A stretch of 64,000 nt of DNA from Paenibacillus_T sp033239625 (GTDB lineage Bacteria; Bacillota; Bacilli; Paenibacillales; Paenibacillaceae). The DNA is taken from NCBI RefSeq assembly GCF_033239625.1, contig NZ_BTCK01000004.1:62001-126000 (forward strand), in the 5' to 3' direction. Below the pieces are notes generated by a model that saw only the letters and a program-made list of their open reading frames with translations, was not told the origin of the DNA and made no database searches. A program made the position numbers and the translations under genes. Below, piece by piece: positions 1 to 8,510 of this stretch; the stretch's first letter is position 1; each line of letters opens with the position of its first letter.

Positions 1-546
1 CAACTGTTCGATGGAAGTAACACCCTGCTCCCCGAGCATATCCGCCGCTTGACCGCCCACCATACCGGAAGCGCCTGCGAGAACAGACAACTCTTCGACG
101 ATCTGCAGCGCGATTTCAGCCGGAACACCATTCAAACGTGCAGACTGCACAATGCTGTAGAAAGCATGTGTCAACAGCGCATCACCAGCTAGGATGGCCA
201 TTGCCTCGCCGAATACCTTATGATTCGTCAGTTTGCCGCGACGGTAGTCATCATCGTCCATCGCCGGGAGATCATCATGAATCAGTGAATACGTATGAAT
301 CATTTCGATTGCGCACGCCACCGGCAGTGCAGCCTTGGCTGCAGCAGGGTCGCGACGGATCGCTTCTGCGGCGGCCAAAACCAACACAGGCCGCAGACGT
401 TTGCCGCCTGCATCAACCGAATAATTCATCGACTCGCGAAGCTGAGCTGGAACATCCCACTTCGCTGGTAAGACTGATCGCAAAGCCGCTTCGACTTCGG
501 CCGCAGTCTGACTGATATATTGTTGTGTTGTTAACGGCTCACTCAA
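1..546 (-). CDS. ispA: Polyprenyl (farnesyl) diphosphate synthase, C-terminus cut by window edge
   Basis: Makes farnesyl diphosphate from IPP and DMAPP in the cytoplasm, the precursor of quinones and carrier lipids. The TTG start at 546 has a GAGGGG ribosome site and gives a protein starting MSEPLTTQQYISQ. The first Asp-rich motif (DDLPAMDDDDYRRG) and the GGKRLRP motif are visible, both typical of the all-trans prenyl synthase family. About 182 residues are present; the second DDxxD motif lies beyond position 1. It follows xseB by three bases, as in the Bacillus xseA-xseB-ispA-dxs order. The start was read directly from the minus strand because the gene uses TTG. Confidence 0.93.
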   Translation of the reverse strand, partial: MSEPLTTQQYISQTAAEVEAALRSVLPAKWDVPAQLRESMNYSVDAGGKRLRPVLVLAAAEAIRRDPAAAKAALPVACAIEMIHTYSLIHDDLPAMDDDDYRRGKLTNHKVFGEAMAILAGDALLTHAFYSIVQSARLNGVPAEIALQIVEELSVLAGASGMVGGQAADMLGEQGVTSIEQL

Positions 547-549
547 AGC

Positions 550-798
550 TTATTCCCCTCTATCCTCGTTTGGATGAACAAACGGCTTTCGCTGCACACC
601 TTGTTCCGTTTCTACGAGAAGCTCAATCTTGCGTTCGACCAGCTCCAGCTTGCTGCCGCACAGCTGCGACAGCCGCATCCCTTCTTGGAACAGCTCGATC
701 GCCGTCTCCAGTGGAACATCGCCATTCTCCAGCTTCATTACGATTGTCTCCAGCTTCTCCATTGCTTCCTCGAACGACAGCTGATCATTCGCTTCCAT
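550..798 (-). CDS. xseB: Exodeoxyribonuclease VII small subunit
   Basis: Small subunit of exonuclease VII, which degrades single-stranded DNA to oligonucleotides together with XseA. The 82-residue helical protein has the family signature LSFEEAMEKLETIVMKLE followed by GDVPLETAIELFQEGM. The ATG at 798 is preferred: an AGGTGAT ribosome site lies eight bases upstream, and the alternative GTG at 810 is inside that site. The gene overlaps the end of xseA by 14 bases, so the two are probably translationally coupled. Confidence 0.93.
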   Translation of the reverse strand: MEANDQLSFEEAMEKLETIVMKLENGDVPLETAIELFQEGMRLSQLCGSKLELVERKIELLVETEQGVQRKPFVHPNEDRGE

Positions 799-2152
799 CG
801 TTCTGATCACCTCGCATTGACCAAATATGGCAGTCTAATAGTCCGTCCGTAAGTTTCACTCGTATAACATCGCCCAGTTGTACTTCTTCTACCGAACGAA
901 TTAGCTTCTTCTGGCTCTCGTCATAGACAAGACTATAACCGCGCGCCATAACTTTCAGAGGGCTCAGCGCATCCAGCTGACGGATCGAAGCTGATAATGC
1001 CAACTTGCTTTCTTTCAACCGTACAGCTAATGCGGCCTCCAAACGTCTGCGCATCACGATTCGTTTCTCCGACGCGATCTGTACCGCGTTTCCTGGATGC
1101 TGAGATGCAAGCACTGTACGCAATCGTTCCAGCCGTTCGCGGCCGCGTTCAGCCTTGCGAACAGTCAGATGAGTCAATCGCTCCTGCAGTCGATCCAACC
1201 GCTGCGCCTGATCAAGCAAATACCGTCTTGGATGTACGAAAAATGGCGATCGTCTCACACGCTCCAGCTGATCTCTCGACACTTTCACATACTGCCTGCC
1301 GGCCTGCACGAGCCGTTGATTGAGCCGCTCAATCTGACGGTGAAGCTCGCCGATGTGCGGAACCGCCAACTCTGCAGCTGCCGTCGGCGTTGCTGCGCGA
1401 AGGTCGGCAACGAAATCAGCTATTGTAAAGTCTGTCTCATGACCAACAGCCGATATAACAGGAATGGAGGATGCCGCGATTGCTCTTGCTACTGCTTCTT
1501 CATTAAATGCCCACAGCTCTTCCAGCGACCCGCCGCCACGCCCAACAATTAATACGTCGGTTTCGGCGATTCGGTTCATAAATTCAATCGCCCGAACAAT
1601 GGATGGTCCTGCACCTGTCCCTTGGACGAGCACAGGGCAGACGATAATCGGAATAGACGGATGGCGCCGCTGCAGCGTAATGATTACGTCGCGCACAGCC
1701 GCGCCAGTCGGAGATGTAATAACACCAATCGCCCGCGGGAGCGACGGGATCGGCCGTTTGCGCGATGCGTCAAACAAACCCTCGTTCTCCAGCTTTCGCT
1801 TCAGCTGTTCATAGGCCAGATATAGGCTGCCAATTCCGTCCGGCTGCATCGCCGTCGCGTAGAATTGGTAGTTCCCGTCACGCTCATATACCGATATGTT
1901 TCCTTGCGCAATGACTTTGGCGCCTTCCTTCGGAATGAACGGAAGGCTGCGATTGTGCGAGGCGAACATAATGCACTTGATTCGGCTGTCGCTGTCCTTC
2001 AGTGTGAAGTACATATGACCGCTCGAATGATGGGTGAAGTTCGAAATTTCGCCACGAAGCCACACATCACCGAGCAGATTGTCCGCTTCCAGCTTCATCT
2101 TGATGTATCGATTCAGTTCCTTGATCGAGTAGATGCGAGGCTCTTTCGCCAT
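785..2152 (-). CDS. xseA: Exodeoxyribonuclease VII large subunit
   Basis: Catalytic large subunit of exonuclease VII, acting on single-stranded DNA in repair. At 455 residues it has the normal family length. The N-terminal OB-fold (YSIKELNRYIKMKLE, then WLRGEISNF) is followed by the catalytic domain with GVITSPTGAAVRDV, GRGGGSLEELWAFN and SAVGHETDFTIAD, then a long helical region. The ATG at 2152 follows a GGAG site close to the folD stop at 2158. It is co-transcribed with folD upstream and xseB and ispA downstream. Confidence 0.95.
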   Translation of the reverse strand: MAKEPRIYSIKELNRYIKMKLEADNLLGDVWLRGEISNFTHHSSGHMYFTLKDSDSRIKCIMFASHNRSLPFIPKEGAKVIAQGNISVYERDGNYQFYATAMQPDGIGSLYLAYEQLKRKLENEGLFDASRKRPIPSLPRAIGVITSPTGAAVRDVIITLQRRHPSIPIIVCPVLVQGTGAGPSIVRAIEFMNRIAETDVLIVGRGGGSLEELWAFNEEAVARAIAASSIPVISAVGHETDFTIADFVADLRAATPTAAAELAVPHIGELHRQIERLNQRLVQAGRQYVKVSRDQLERVRRSPFFVHPRRYLLDQAQRLDRLQERLTHLTVRKAERGRERLERLRTVLASQHPGNAVQIASEKRIVMRRRLEAALAVRLKESKLALSASIRQLDALSPLKVMARGYSLVYDESQKKLIRSVEEVQLGDVIRVKLTDGLLDCHIWSMRGDQNDGSE

Positions 2153-2157
2153 TCACA

Positions 2158-3018
2158 TCACACTCCGATTCCGTGTGCTTTCTTAGCTGCCTTCAGCGTA
2201 TTGCTCATGAGCATCGTAATCGTCATCGGACCAACGCCGCCTGGTACAGGCGTAATTGCACCCGAAACTTCAAGGCAATCCTCATAGTCAACGTCGCCAG
2301 CGAGCTTGCCATCTGGCAGACGGTTGATACCAACGTCAATGACAACCGCACCTGGCTTCACATAGGAACGATCAATTGCTTTCGCACGACCGATCGCTGC
2401 AACGAGAATGTCAGCTTGCGAAGCAATTTCTTTCAAGTTCGCCGTACGCGAGTGGCAGATGGTAACCGTTGCATTCTCACGAAGAAGCAGCATCGCTACT
2501 GGTTTGCCTACGATGTTACTGCGGCCAATGACAACCGCATGTTTGCCTGCAATGTCCGTACCCGCACGTTTGATAAGCTCAATTACACCTGCAGGTGTAC
2601 AAGGGAGCAAGCTGTCGTCGCCAATAACCAAGTTGCCGACGCTCTCTGGGTGGAAGCCGTCAACGTCTTTATCGACGCTGATCGCATCGATTACGGCCTT
2701 CTCATTAATGTGTTTAGGCAGCGGAAGCTGCACGAGAATACCGTTGATCGAAGATTGTTCATTCAGCTTGTGAATAAGCGCAAGCAGATCCTCTTCGCTC
2801 GTATCCGCGCTTAGGCGGTGAACTTCAGAATAGAATCCGAGTTGGATGCACGCCTTCTCTTTGCTGCCGACATACACTTTGGATGCTGGATCTTCACCTA
2901 CGAGTACAACTGCGAGGCCCGGTACAACGCCTTGTTGGCGAAGCTTGTCCGTTTCTGCTTTAACCTCTTCGCGAATCATATCCGAAATTGCTTTACCATT
3001 AATGATTTGTGCCGTCAT
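2158..3018 (-). CDS. folD: Methylenetetrahydrofolate dehydrogenase / cyclohydrolase
   Basis: Bifunctional enzyme of one-carbon metabolism: oxidises 5,10-methylene-THF with NADP and hydrolyses methenyl-THF to 10-formyl-THF. The 286-residue product starts MTAQIINGKAISD. It has the VGEDPASKVYVGSKEKAC substrate motif with the catalytic Lys, then LPLPKHIN, the dinucleotide fold IGRSNIVGKPVA and the C-terminal PVPGGVGPMT. The ATG at 3018 is chosen over an upstream in-frame start because AGGTGGAGG precedes it, and the extra 25 codons overlap nusB and lack family similarity. Confidence 0.96.
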   Translation of the reverse strand: MTAQIINGKAISDMIREEVKAETDKLRQQGVVPGLAVVLVGEDPASKVYVGSKEKACIQLGFYSEVHRLSADTSEEDLLALIHKLNEQSSINGILVQLPLPKHINEKAVIDAISVDKDVDGFHPESVGNLVIGDDSLLPCTPAGVIELIKRAGTDIAGKHAVVIGRSNIVGKPVAMLLLRENATVTICHSRTANLKEIASQADILVAAIGRAKAIDRSYVKPGAVVIDVGINRLPDGKLAGDVDYEDCLEVSGAITPVPGGVGPMTITMLMSNTLKAAKKAHGIGV

Positions 3019-3049
3019 GACTAACCGTCCTCCACCTTGTTTGATCGAT

Positions 3050-3511
3050 TTATTGTTGTTCTTGATCTTGTTTGGAACTGTTAATGGCGCCAATCAGCTT
3101 GCCGAGTACGCCGTTAACGAACTTGCCTGACTCATCGGTGCCAAAATGCTTCGCAAGCTCAATCGCTTCGTTAATTGCAGCCTTCGGCGGCACATCGTCG
3201 CGAAACACCATCTCGTAGCAAGCCAGACGCAGCACTTGGCGGTCAACGCGCGAAAGTCGGTCCACCTGCCAGCCGGTCAGATGCTGCTGCAGCATTTCGT
3301 CAATCGCTTTCTTGCGCTCAACGACACCCATTACAAGCTCGCGTGTATACTCGTTTACTTTGGCCGCTTCCGCTGGCTGTGCACCGAGCTCGTTGTCATG
3401 CTCACGCGCTTCCTCCATCACCATATCAACGGCTTCATTCGTTGTTACTTCATTCATTTCCATCTGGTACAAGCTCTGTACCGCAATTTCCCGAGCCAAT
3501 CTTCGTTTCAT
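3050..3511 (-). CDS. nusB: Transcription antitermination factor NusB
   Basis: RNA-binding factor that with NusE (S10) binds boxA in rRNA leaders and supports antitermination. The 153-residue all-helical protein begins MKRRLAREIAVQSLYQME, a typical NusB start. It also shows DRLSRVDRQVLRLACYEM and the conserved AINEAIELAKHFGTDESGKFVNGVLGK-type C-terminus. A GAGGAGG site precedes the ATG. It heads the nusB-folD-xseAB-ispA run; the 400-bp gap upstream contains a structured repeat (3594-3778). Confidence 0.95.
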   Translation of the reverse strand: MKRRLAREIAVQSLYQMEMNEVTTNEAVDMVMEEAREHDNELGAQPAEAAKVNEYTRELVMGVVERKKAIDEMLQQHLTGWQVDRLSRVDRQVLRLACYEMVFRDDVPPKAAINEAIELAKHFGTDESGKFVNGVLGKLIGAINSSKQDQEQQ

Positions 3512-3593
3512 GGGGCCTCCTCAAACTTCCGTCGTAAATCGGTCCATCGCCCGTTTACCTCTAACGTTAACTATCATACGCATATATGAACAT

Positions 3594-3778
3594 GAGAAAA
3601 CCTCTGTCGAGGTCATTCGATTGAATCGAACACGACCGCGTACAGAGGCAAATGTATGAAAAAGCCTCTAAACAAGCCAATACGAGAAGAACGACCGCCT
3701 AGAGGTTGGTTTATCGCCCATAAGATTTCACCCTTTCGATAAATCGAAAGCGAATCCATTCTTATGCGGAGAGCAAAC
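3594..3778. repeat. Dispersed two-module hairpin repeat, copy A
   Basis: Intergenic element between the DUF2273 gene and nusB. Read on the minus strand it has a module with paired ATAAGA/TCTTAT and CTTTCGA/TCGAAAG arms ending in GGCGATAAACC, then two terminator-like hairpins with CCTCTA/TAGAGG-type arms followed by a T-rich run. The same modules recur at 7424-7553 and 41590-41774. The rest of the 3512-3912 gap shows no convincing gene. Confidence 0.7.
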
Positions 3779-3912
3779 CCGGTAGCTTATAAAAAATCAA
3801 GCTGGAGTCAAAGAGCATGTCGCCATCGCGACTTCAAACCTATGATCTCCTCCCTGCTCCGAACAGCGGCTTCGAAAGCGCCTGCTTCCGGAGTACGGAG
3901 GAGACCACAGAA

Positions 3913-4152
3913 TTACCGAAATGGACGCTGACGACTGAGCAAGCGATCTACCCAATCAACCACCTTGCTCCATGGGAGCAGCGGACCTTCGTCCTTGTCA
4001 ATCCGTTTGCCGATAACATATCCGACAGTAATCAGAAAAGCAAATACGAGCATGTCCCAAAAACCGACGATCAAATAAACGACGCCCAATAGTAATCCGG
4101 CGGCCGCTCCGGCAATTCTGCCTGGATACTCGTTCAGCCATTGCTTCCACAT
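3913..4152 (-). CDS. DUF2273 small membrane protein of the Asp23/AmaP group
   Basis: A 79-residue protein with two predicted membrane segments (roughly 14-30 and 33-47) and a charged C-terminus, recognisable as DUF2273. This family sits beside amaP and asp23 in Firmicutes and is thought to belong to that membrane-associated envelope-stress complex; its exact role is unknown. The ATG follows GAGGTGGGG. It lies 16 bases after the amaP stop, so the two are probably co-transcribed. Confidence 0.85.
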   Translation of the reverse strand: MWKQWLNEYPGRIAGAAAGLLLGVVYLIVGFWDMLVFAFLITVGYVIGKRIDKDEGPLLPWSKVVDWVDRLLSRQRPFR

Positions 4153-4168
4153 CGGGCTATCCCCACCT

Positions 4169-4729
4169 CTATTCTACGCGGCTTTTGAATGCAGGAGCTT
4201 GTACCACATTCGCAACATATACCGATACGCCTGCAACCGGGATCCCTGTAATTTCTTCAACATGGCCTTTGACCGATCGTTGAATTTCTTCCGTAAGGGC
4301 TGGAATCGAAGAGTCGCCGTCTACCACTGTACGAATGACGATATCGAGACCCGCTTCCGAAATTCGGATGCGTGCACGCAAATCTTTCAATCCGCGATGC
4401 TTCGATGCCGCTTTCAATGCCAGATTCTCAACCGTCTCCATCGAAATCCGGATGTCGCCGAATTCATTGCGTTGATCGATAGATTGCGAGGTGCCGCCGC
4501 TGCGCTTCACCGAAATGTAGAACAAACGCAGACTAATCAAGAACAAGACGACGCCAACAACCGCTCCGACTACCTGAATCCATTGCACATCATCATAGAA
4601 TTGCGATACTGCGTCAGCAGCCGTCTGCTCTGGAATCCACTGCAGGCTGATGCAGAACAAGGCGATCGAAGCCGCACCAATGACAATGCTGTAAACGAAC
4701 AGCAATAGCTTGTCTATCACTCTGACCAA
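4169..4729 (-). CDS. amaP: Alkaline shock response membrane anchor protein AmaP
   Basis: Anchors Asp23-type proteins to the membrane. The roughly 186-residue product has two N-terminal membrane helices (from LLLFVYSIVIGAASIALF, and around VVGAVVGVVLFLISL) and a C-terminal Asp23-like domain (ETVENLALKAASKHRG... RIRISEAGLDIVIR). The TTG start at 4729 is chosen because AGGAGG lies seven bases upstream. Longer in-frame versions run into the terminator at 4759-4804. A GTG at 4720 is a weaker alternative. Confidence 0.85.
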   Translation of the reverse strand: MVRVIDKLLLFVYSIVIGAASIALFCISLQWIPEQTAADAVSQFYDDVQWIQVVGAVVGVVLFLISLRLFYISVKRSGGTSQSIDQRNEFGDIRISMETVENLALKAASKHRGLKDLRARIRISEAGLDIVIRTVVDGDSSIPALTEEIQRSVKGHVEEITGIPVAGVSVYVANVVQAPAFKSRVE

Positions 4730-4758
4730 CGTATAGCCTCCTCTGGCATAACGGAATG

Positions 4759-4804
4759 AAAACCCCCTTGCGAAGAGCAGTCGCCCAACCACGAGGGGGT
4801 TTTT
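4759..4804 (-). terminator. Terminator between asp23 and amaP
   Basis: Ten-base stem AAAACCCCCT / AGGGGGTTTT with T-runs on both sides. It lies downstream of the Asp23 gene and about 30 bases before the amaP start, so it can end asp23 transcripts or reduce read-through into amaP. Confidence 0.8.
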
Positions 4805-4939
4805 ACAAATCCAGAGCGTATAAATTTCACTTTATACAACTGCTAGGATTTCTCCGGAGTGTAACGCACTGCGCCGTCTATAGGCGCCAGCCGTTCACTT
4901 TGGTTCTTGCCAAACCGCGCAGCCGCGCGATTCGAGCAA

Positions 4940-5353
4940 CTATTTCACCCGCTGGTATGCGTCTTCTTCATCCGTTTTCTCTACAGTCTTGAAATGCACG
5001 TCATGAATATGAACGTTCACCTCAACGACATGCAGCCCAGTCATCGACTCGATCGAGCGCTTGACGCTGCGCTGAATATCTGACGCGACATCGGGTATGC
5101 GGTTGCCGAATTCGACAATGATCGATACGTCCACAGCTGCTTCGCGCTGGCCGACCTCGACCTTCACACCTTTGGACAAGTTCTTCCGTCCTAGCAATTC
5201 TGCGATTCCGCCAACGAAGCCGCCGCTCATGCCGGCAACGCCTTGCACTTCCACAGTCGCCAATCCGGCGATGACCTCGATTACTTCAGGCGCGATTTGA
5301 ATACTACCAATATCCGTCCGTTCGTAATCTGCAGCAATCGTACTCATGATCAT
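4940..5353 (-). CDS. yqhY: Asp23/Gls24 family protein (YqhY)
   Basis: Member of the alkaline shock protein 23 family. It shows IQIAPEVIEVIAGLATVEVQGVAGM near the N-terminus and DVSIIVEFGNRIPDVASDIQRSVK in the second half, the typical Asp23 core. The location just downstream of accC matches Bacillus yqhY, which has been linked genetically to acetyl-CoA carboxylase activity. A GGGAGG site sits five bases before the ATG at 5353; a second ATG six bases later is also possible. About 137 residues. Confidence 0.88.
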   Translation of the reverse strand: MIMSTIAADYERTDIGSIQIAPEVIEVIAGLATVEVQGVAGMSGGFVGGIAELLGRKNLSKGVKVEVGQREAAVDVSIIVEFGNRIPDVASDIQRSVKRSIESMTGLHVVEVNVHIHDVHFKTVEKTDEEDAYQRVK

Positions 5354-5479
5354 CTGCACCTCCCTTAAATTCGAGCGCATCTACGAGCCTCGTAAGCTGG
5401 AGGCTTATCCGCTTCTAATCTCTATACTATAACATCAGGCCAGATTTATGACAAACCTAGCACTGAATACTGCCAAGCT

Positions 5480-6853
5480 TTATACTTCTTCTGGTCCTGC
5501 CTCCGGATTGTTCACATCATACTCTTCCAAGAATTTGATATCGAACGTTCCTTTGACGAATTTCGGATGATTGAGCAGCTTCATATGGAACGGAATCGTC
5601 GTCTTGATGCCCTCGATCTCAAACTCGACCAATGCGCGCTTCATACGAGCAATCGCTTCGTCACGCGTTGCGCCCCATACGATCAGCTTCGCGATCATCG
5701 AATCATAGTGAGGCGAGATCGTGTAGCCAGGGTATGCTGCAGAGTCAACACGAACGCCTAGACCGCCTGGCGGCAAGTAGAATTGAATTTGTCCAGGGGA
5801 CGGCATGAAGTTGCGCTCCGAGTCCTCCGCATTAATACGGCATTCAATTGCCCAGCCGTTCGGCTTAATGTCCTCTTGACGGAACGAGAGCGGATTGCCT
5901 TCTGCAACAGAGATCATCTCTGCGATCAGGTCAATATTCGTAATCAATTCCGTAACCGGATGCTCTACCTGAATGCGCGTATTCATCTCCATGAAGTAGA
6001 ACTTGCCATCAGGACCGAGCAGGAACTCGAGTGTGCCTGCGCCGGAATATTCGACGGCGAGCGCAGCACGAACGGCTGCTTGACCCATCTGCTCACGCAA
6101 TGTTGGCGACAGCACTGGGCACGGCGCTTCTTCTACGAGCTTCTGACGGCGGCGTTGCACGGAGCAGTCGCGTTCGAACAGATGCACGGCGTTGCCATGC
6201 TTGTCGGCCATAATTTGAATTTCAACGTGCTTCATGCCCGTCAAATATTTCTCCAAATATACGCCCGCATTGCCGAATGCCTTCTGCGCTTCCTGCTGTG
6301 CCGTCGTAATCTGGCTAATCAGCGAGTCTTCGTCTTCAGCGATCCGGATGCCTTTGCCGCCTCCGCCTGCCGTTGCTTTGATGATGACTGGGTACCCGAT
6401 TTCGCGAGCAACGCGAATCGCTTCGTCCATATCTTCGACAAGACCGTCAGAGCCAGGAATAACAGGTACGTTCGCATCCTTCATCGTTTGCTTCGCAACC
6501 GCCTTATCGCCCATCTTGGAGATGGCGTTAGGGGAAGGTCCGATGAACGTAACGTTGCAAGATTCGCAGATTTCCGCAAAATCAGCGTTCTCCGCAAGGA
6601 AGCCGTAACCTGGATGAATCGCGTCGCAGCCTGTCAACGTTGCGACGCTCATAATGTTAGTTAAGTTCAAGTAGCTGTCCTTCGACAGCGTTGGTCCAAT
6701 ACAATACGCTTCGTCAGCAAGCCGAACGTGCAAGGAATCACGGTCAGCCTCGGAATATACCGCTACCGTCGAGATCCCTTTCTCACGGCATGCGCGAATG
6801 ATGCGAACAGCAATCTCACCGCGGTTAGCGATCAAAATTTTATCGAATTTCAA
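5480..6853 (-). CDS. accC: Acetyl-CoA carboxylase, biotin carboxylase subunit
   Basis: ATP-dependent carboxylation of the biotin on AccB, first step of fatty acid synthesis. The 457-residue protein is of standard length: N-terminal IANRGEIAVRIIRACRE, glycine-rich ATP loop GGGGKG (residues about 163-168), the HVEIQIMAD and EMNTRIQVEHPVTE active-site segments, and a biotin carboxylase C-terminal domain. The start is TTG at 6853 behind AAAGGGG. It follows accB by about 60 bases. Confidence 0.97.
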   Translation of the reverse strand: MKFDKILIANRGEIAVRIIRACREKGISTVAVYSEADRDSLHVRLADEAYCIGPTLSKDSYLNLTNIMSVATLTGCDAIHPGYGFLAENADFAEICESCNVTFIGPSPNAISKMGDKAVAKQTMKDANVPVIPGSDGLVEDMDEAIRVAREIGYPVIIKATAGGGGKGIRIAEDEDSLISQITTAQQEAQKAFGNAGVYLEKYLTGMKHVEIQIMADKHGNAVHLFERDCSVQRRRQKLVEEAPCPVLSPTLREQMGQAAVRAALAVEYSGAGTLEFLLGPDGKFYFMEMNTRIQVEHPVTELITNIDLIAEMISVAEGNPLSFRQEDIKPNGWAIECRINAEDSERNFMPSPGQIQFYLPPGGLGVRVDSAAYPGYTISPHYDSMIAKLIVWGATRDEAIARMKRALVEFEIEGIKTTIPFHMKLLNHPKFVKGTFDIKFLEEYDVNNPEAGPEEV

Positions 6854-6913
6854 TTGGAAACCCCTTTCAGAAGAAGACTGGACAGCAAGTCGTCAGCCGA
6901 CGACTCGATTCCC

Positions 6914-7399
6914 TTATTCCGGTTTGACGAGGAAGAGCGGTTGGCCGAACTCGACCAATTGACCGTTCTCGACAAGCACTTCCACGATTTCGCCGCGCAC
7001 TTCTGCTTCGATCTCGTTCATCAGCTTCATCGCTTCCAAAATACAAACAACCGACTTGTCCGATACGCGCGAGCCCTTCTGTACATATGGGCCAGCTTCC
7101 GGTGAAGGCGCCGAGTAGAACGTGCCTACCATCGGCGATACGATCTTGTGCAGGTTGTCTTGTGCAGCCGGAGCTGGCGTTGCGGCAGGCGCAACTGGTG
7201 CCGGCACGGCGCTGATCGCAGCAACTGGAGCCGCTTGAACGGCTTGTACAACTGGCGCAGCGGCTTGAACCGTTACAACCTCTGTCTTGCCAGGCTTGCG
7301 GATCAACAGACGAGTACCTTCGTTCTCAATCTCTACCTCTTGAACCGTCGACTGGTCGATCAGCTTGATTAGTTCTTTTATTTCGTTCAGTTTAAACAT
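6914..7399 (-). CDS. accB: Biotin carboxyl carrier protein of acetyl-CoA carboxylase
   Basis: Carries the biotin that shuttles carboxyl groups between AccC and the AccA/AccD transferase. The 161-residue protein has an N-terminal helical segment (MFKLNEIKELIKLIDQS), a long Ala/Pro/Val linker (about 43-80), and a C-terminal biotinyl domain with the EAMKLMNEIEA site, Lys at about 125. First gene of accBC. Confidence 0.96.
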   Translation of the reverse strand: MFKLNEIKELIKLIDQSTVQEVEIENEGTRLLIRKPGKTEVVTVQAAAPVVQAVQAAPVAAISAVPAPVAPAATPAPAAQDNLHKIVSPMVGTFYSAPSPEAGPYVQKGSRVSDKSVVCILEAMKLMNEIEAEVRGEIVEVLVENGQLVEFGQPLFLVKPE

Positions 7400-7423
7400 T
7401 CGTAAGTTTCACTCCTTCATTAT

Positions 7424-7553
7424 GTGAGAAAACCTTTTATCGATGCCGCTCGAGGTCGAGCGACCTACATCGAGGCCATTCGAGATGAGTGACCTACAGC
7501 TTTGTGAAGCAAAGCAGCTTCGTAAGCATAGGGTAGGTTTTATCGCCAATTCG
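7424..7553. repeat. Dispersed hairpin repeat, copy B, in accB 5' region
   Basis: Related to copies at 3594-3778 and 41590-41774: it shares GAGAAAACC at one end, GATGAG(C/T)GACC inside and GGTTTTATCGCCAAT at the other end, with internal inverted pairs (CTCGAGGTCGAG; AAGCAGCTTCG). It lies between the probable accB promoter and accB, hence in the leader. No gene is seen in 7400-7711. Confidence 0.6.
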
Positions 7554-7631
7554 GAACAAAGCATGTCAGCTTCGATCCGCGGTAATGATACCTCACATGG
7601 TAGAATGGCAATTGTTACCCATAACGAATGT

Positions 7632-7637
7632 ATTATA
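7632..7637 (-). promoter_or_regulatory. Candidate -10 element for accBC
   Basis: A perfect TATAAT on the minus strand with TTATG immediately before it, about 230 bases upstream of accB. The -35 region is weak, so only the -10 is claimed. No FapR-type palindrome was recognised. Confidence 0.35.
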
Positions 7638-7711
7638 ACATAAACAATAAGGAACAAACATAGTTTTTCTGCCAGCGCTTCTTGACAACCGCATCTAATG
7701 GAATGATATGG

Positions 7712-7763
7712 AAAAGAAAAAGAAGCTCCGCGCGCGGATTGATCCGCTAACGGAGCTTCTCTT
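7712..7763 (-). terminator. Terminator of the spoIIIA operon
   Basis: GAAGCTCCG / CGGAGCTTC stem with an inner GCGGAT/ATCCGC pair, followed on the minus strand by TTTTTCTTTT. It lies just after the spoIIIAH stop. Confidence 0.85.
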
Positions 7764-7797
7764 CATGAGGACACTGATGTATTAATTCATGCCTTCA

Positions 7798-8472
7798 TTA
7801 AGGCACGTATTGTACAACGACTTGGGATGGCGAAACTTCCAGCGTCTTCGTCACCAGATCAATGATATCCGCTGCTTGACCGCGTTCCAGCTTCTCGCTT
7901 TGCACCACGACTTTATAGAGGCTGTCTTGGTCATCTACGGCAGCGATCGGATACAGCTTGCTGAGCTCCTCTTCCAGTGCGGTGATGCGATCCATCTTAT
8001 CTTGCAGCTCCCCAAGCTGCGTCATTGCTTCGCCTGCCTCCTTAGTGCTTGCGCCTGTCGTATTCGCAATGACCGCCATCAATTTGTCGGACTCCTTCTG
8101 GAATTGTTCATTCCGCTCGTATTGGAGCGAATCGAACACGCTGTTCGTCGATGCCGTTGCACCCTGCGTTTCCAGCTGATCGAGCGTCTTCTGATCCGCC
8201 TCGCTGATGCCATCCGCGTCTGCCGTCGCTTGATCGTCCGTCGTCGTTTGCGAGGAACCATTCACTTCGTTGACGACGATTGCATCGTCCTTGCTGCCTG
8301 TCGAAGCTTCGGTAGCCCCTTGCACGCCTGTCGTCTGTTCCGTCGTCGTTCCGTTGTTCGCGACCTTGTTCGCGTTCGGATCCAGGTCTTCCGTGAACAG
8401 ATAGTAAGCCGATAAAATGACCATCAAGCTGAGCATCGATACGAGCCAAATCGTTTGTCTTTTCGTGTTCAT
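7798..8472 (-). CDS. spoIIIAH: Stage III sporulation protein AH
   Basis: Forespore-engulfment channel component; the SpoIIIAH extracellular domain in the mother cell pairs with SpoIIQ from the forespore. One N-terminal membrane helix (IWLVSMLSLMVILSAYYLF) is followed by a Thr/Asp-rich stretch and a C-terminal domain of the YscJ-like class. The ATG at 8472 has GGGAGGG upstream; an earlier in-frame start falls in that site. About 224 residues. Last gene of the operon. Confidence 0.93.
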   Translation of the reverse strand: MNTKRQTIWLVSMLSLMVILSAYYLFTEDLDPNANKVANNGTTTEQTTGVQGATEASTGSKDDAIVVNEVNGSSQTTTDDQATADADGISEADQKTLDQLETQGATASTNSVFDSLQYERNEQFQKESDKLMAVIANTTGASTKEAGEAMTQLGELQDKMDRITALEEELSKLYPIAAVDDQDSLYKVVVQSEKLERGQAADIIDLVTKTLEVSPSQVVVQYVP

Positions 8473-8510
8473 AGATGAACACCCTCCCATTCATTCTTTT
8501 GATATGTGAA

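Noticed and set aside
5783..6664. 293-codon plus-strand open frame
   Set aside because: Antisense to accC with shadow composition.
7409..7657. 82-codon minus-strand frame before accB
   Set aside because: Consists mostly of the hairpin repeat; no ribosome site or similarity.
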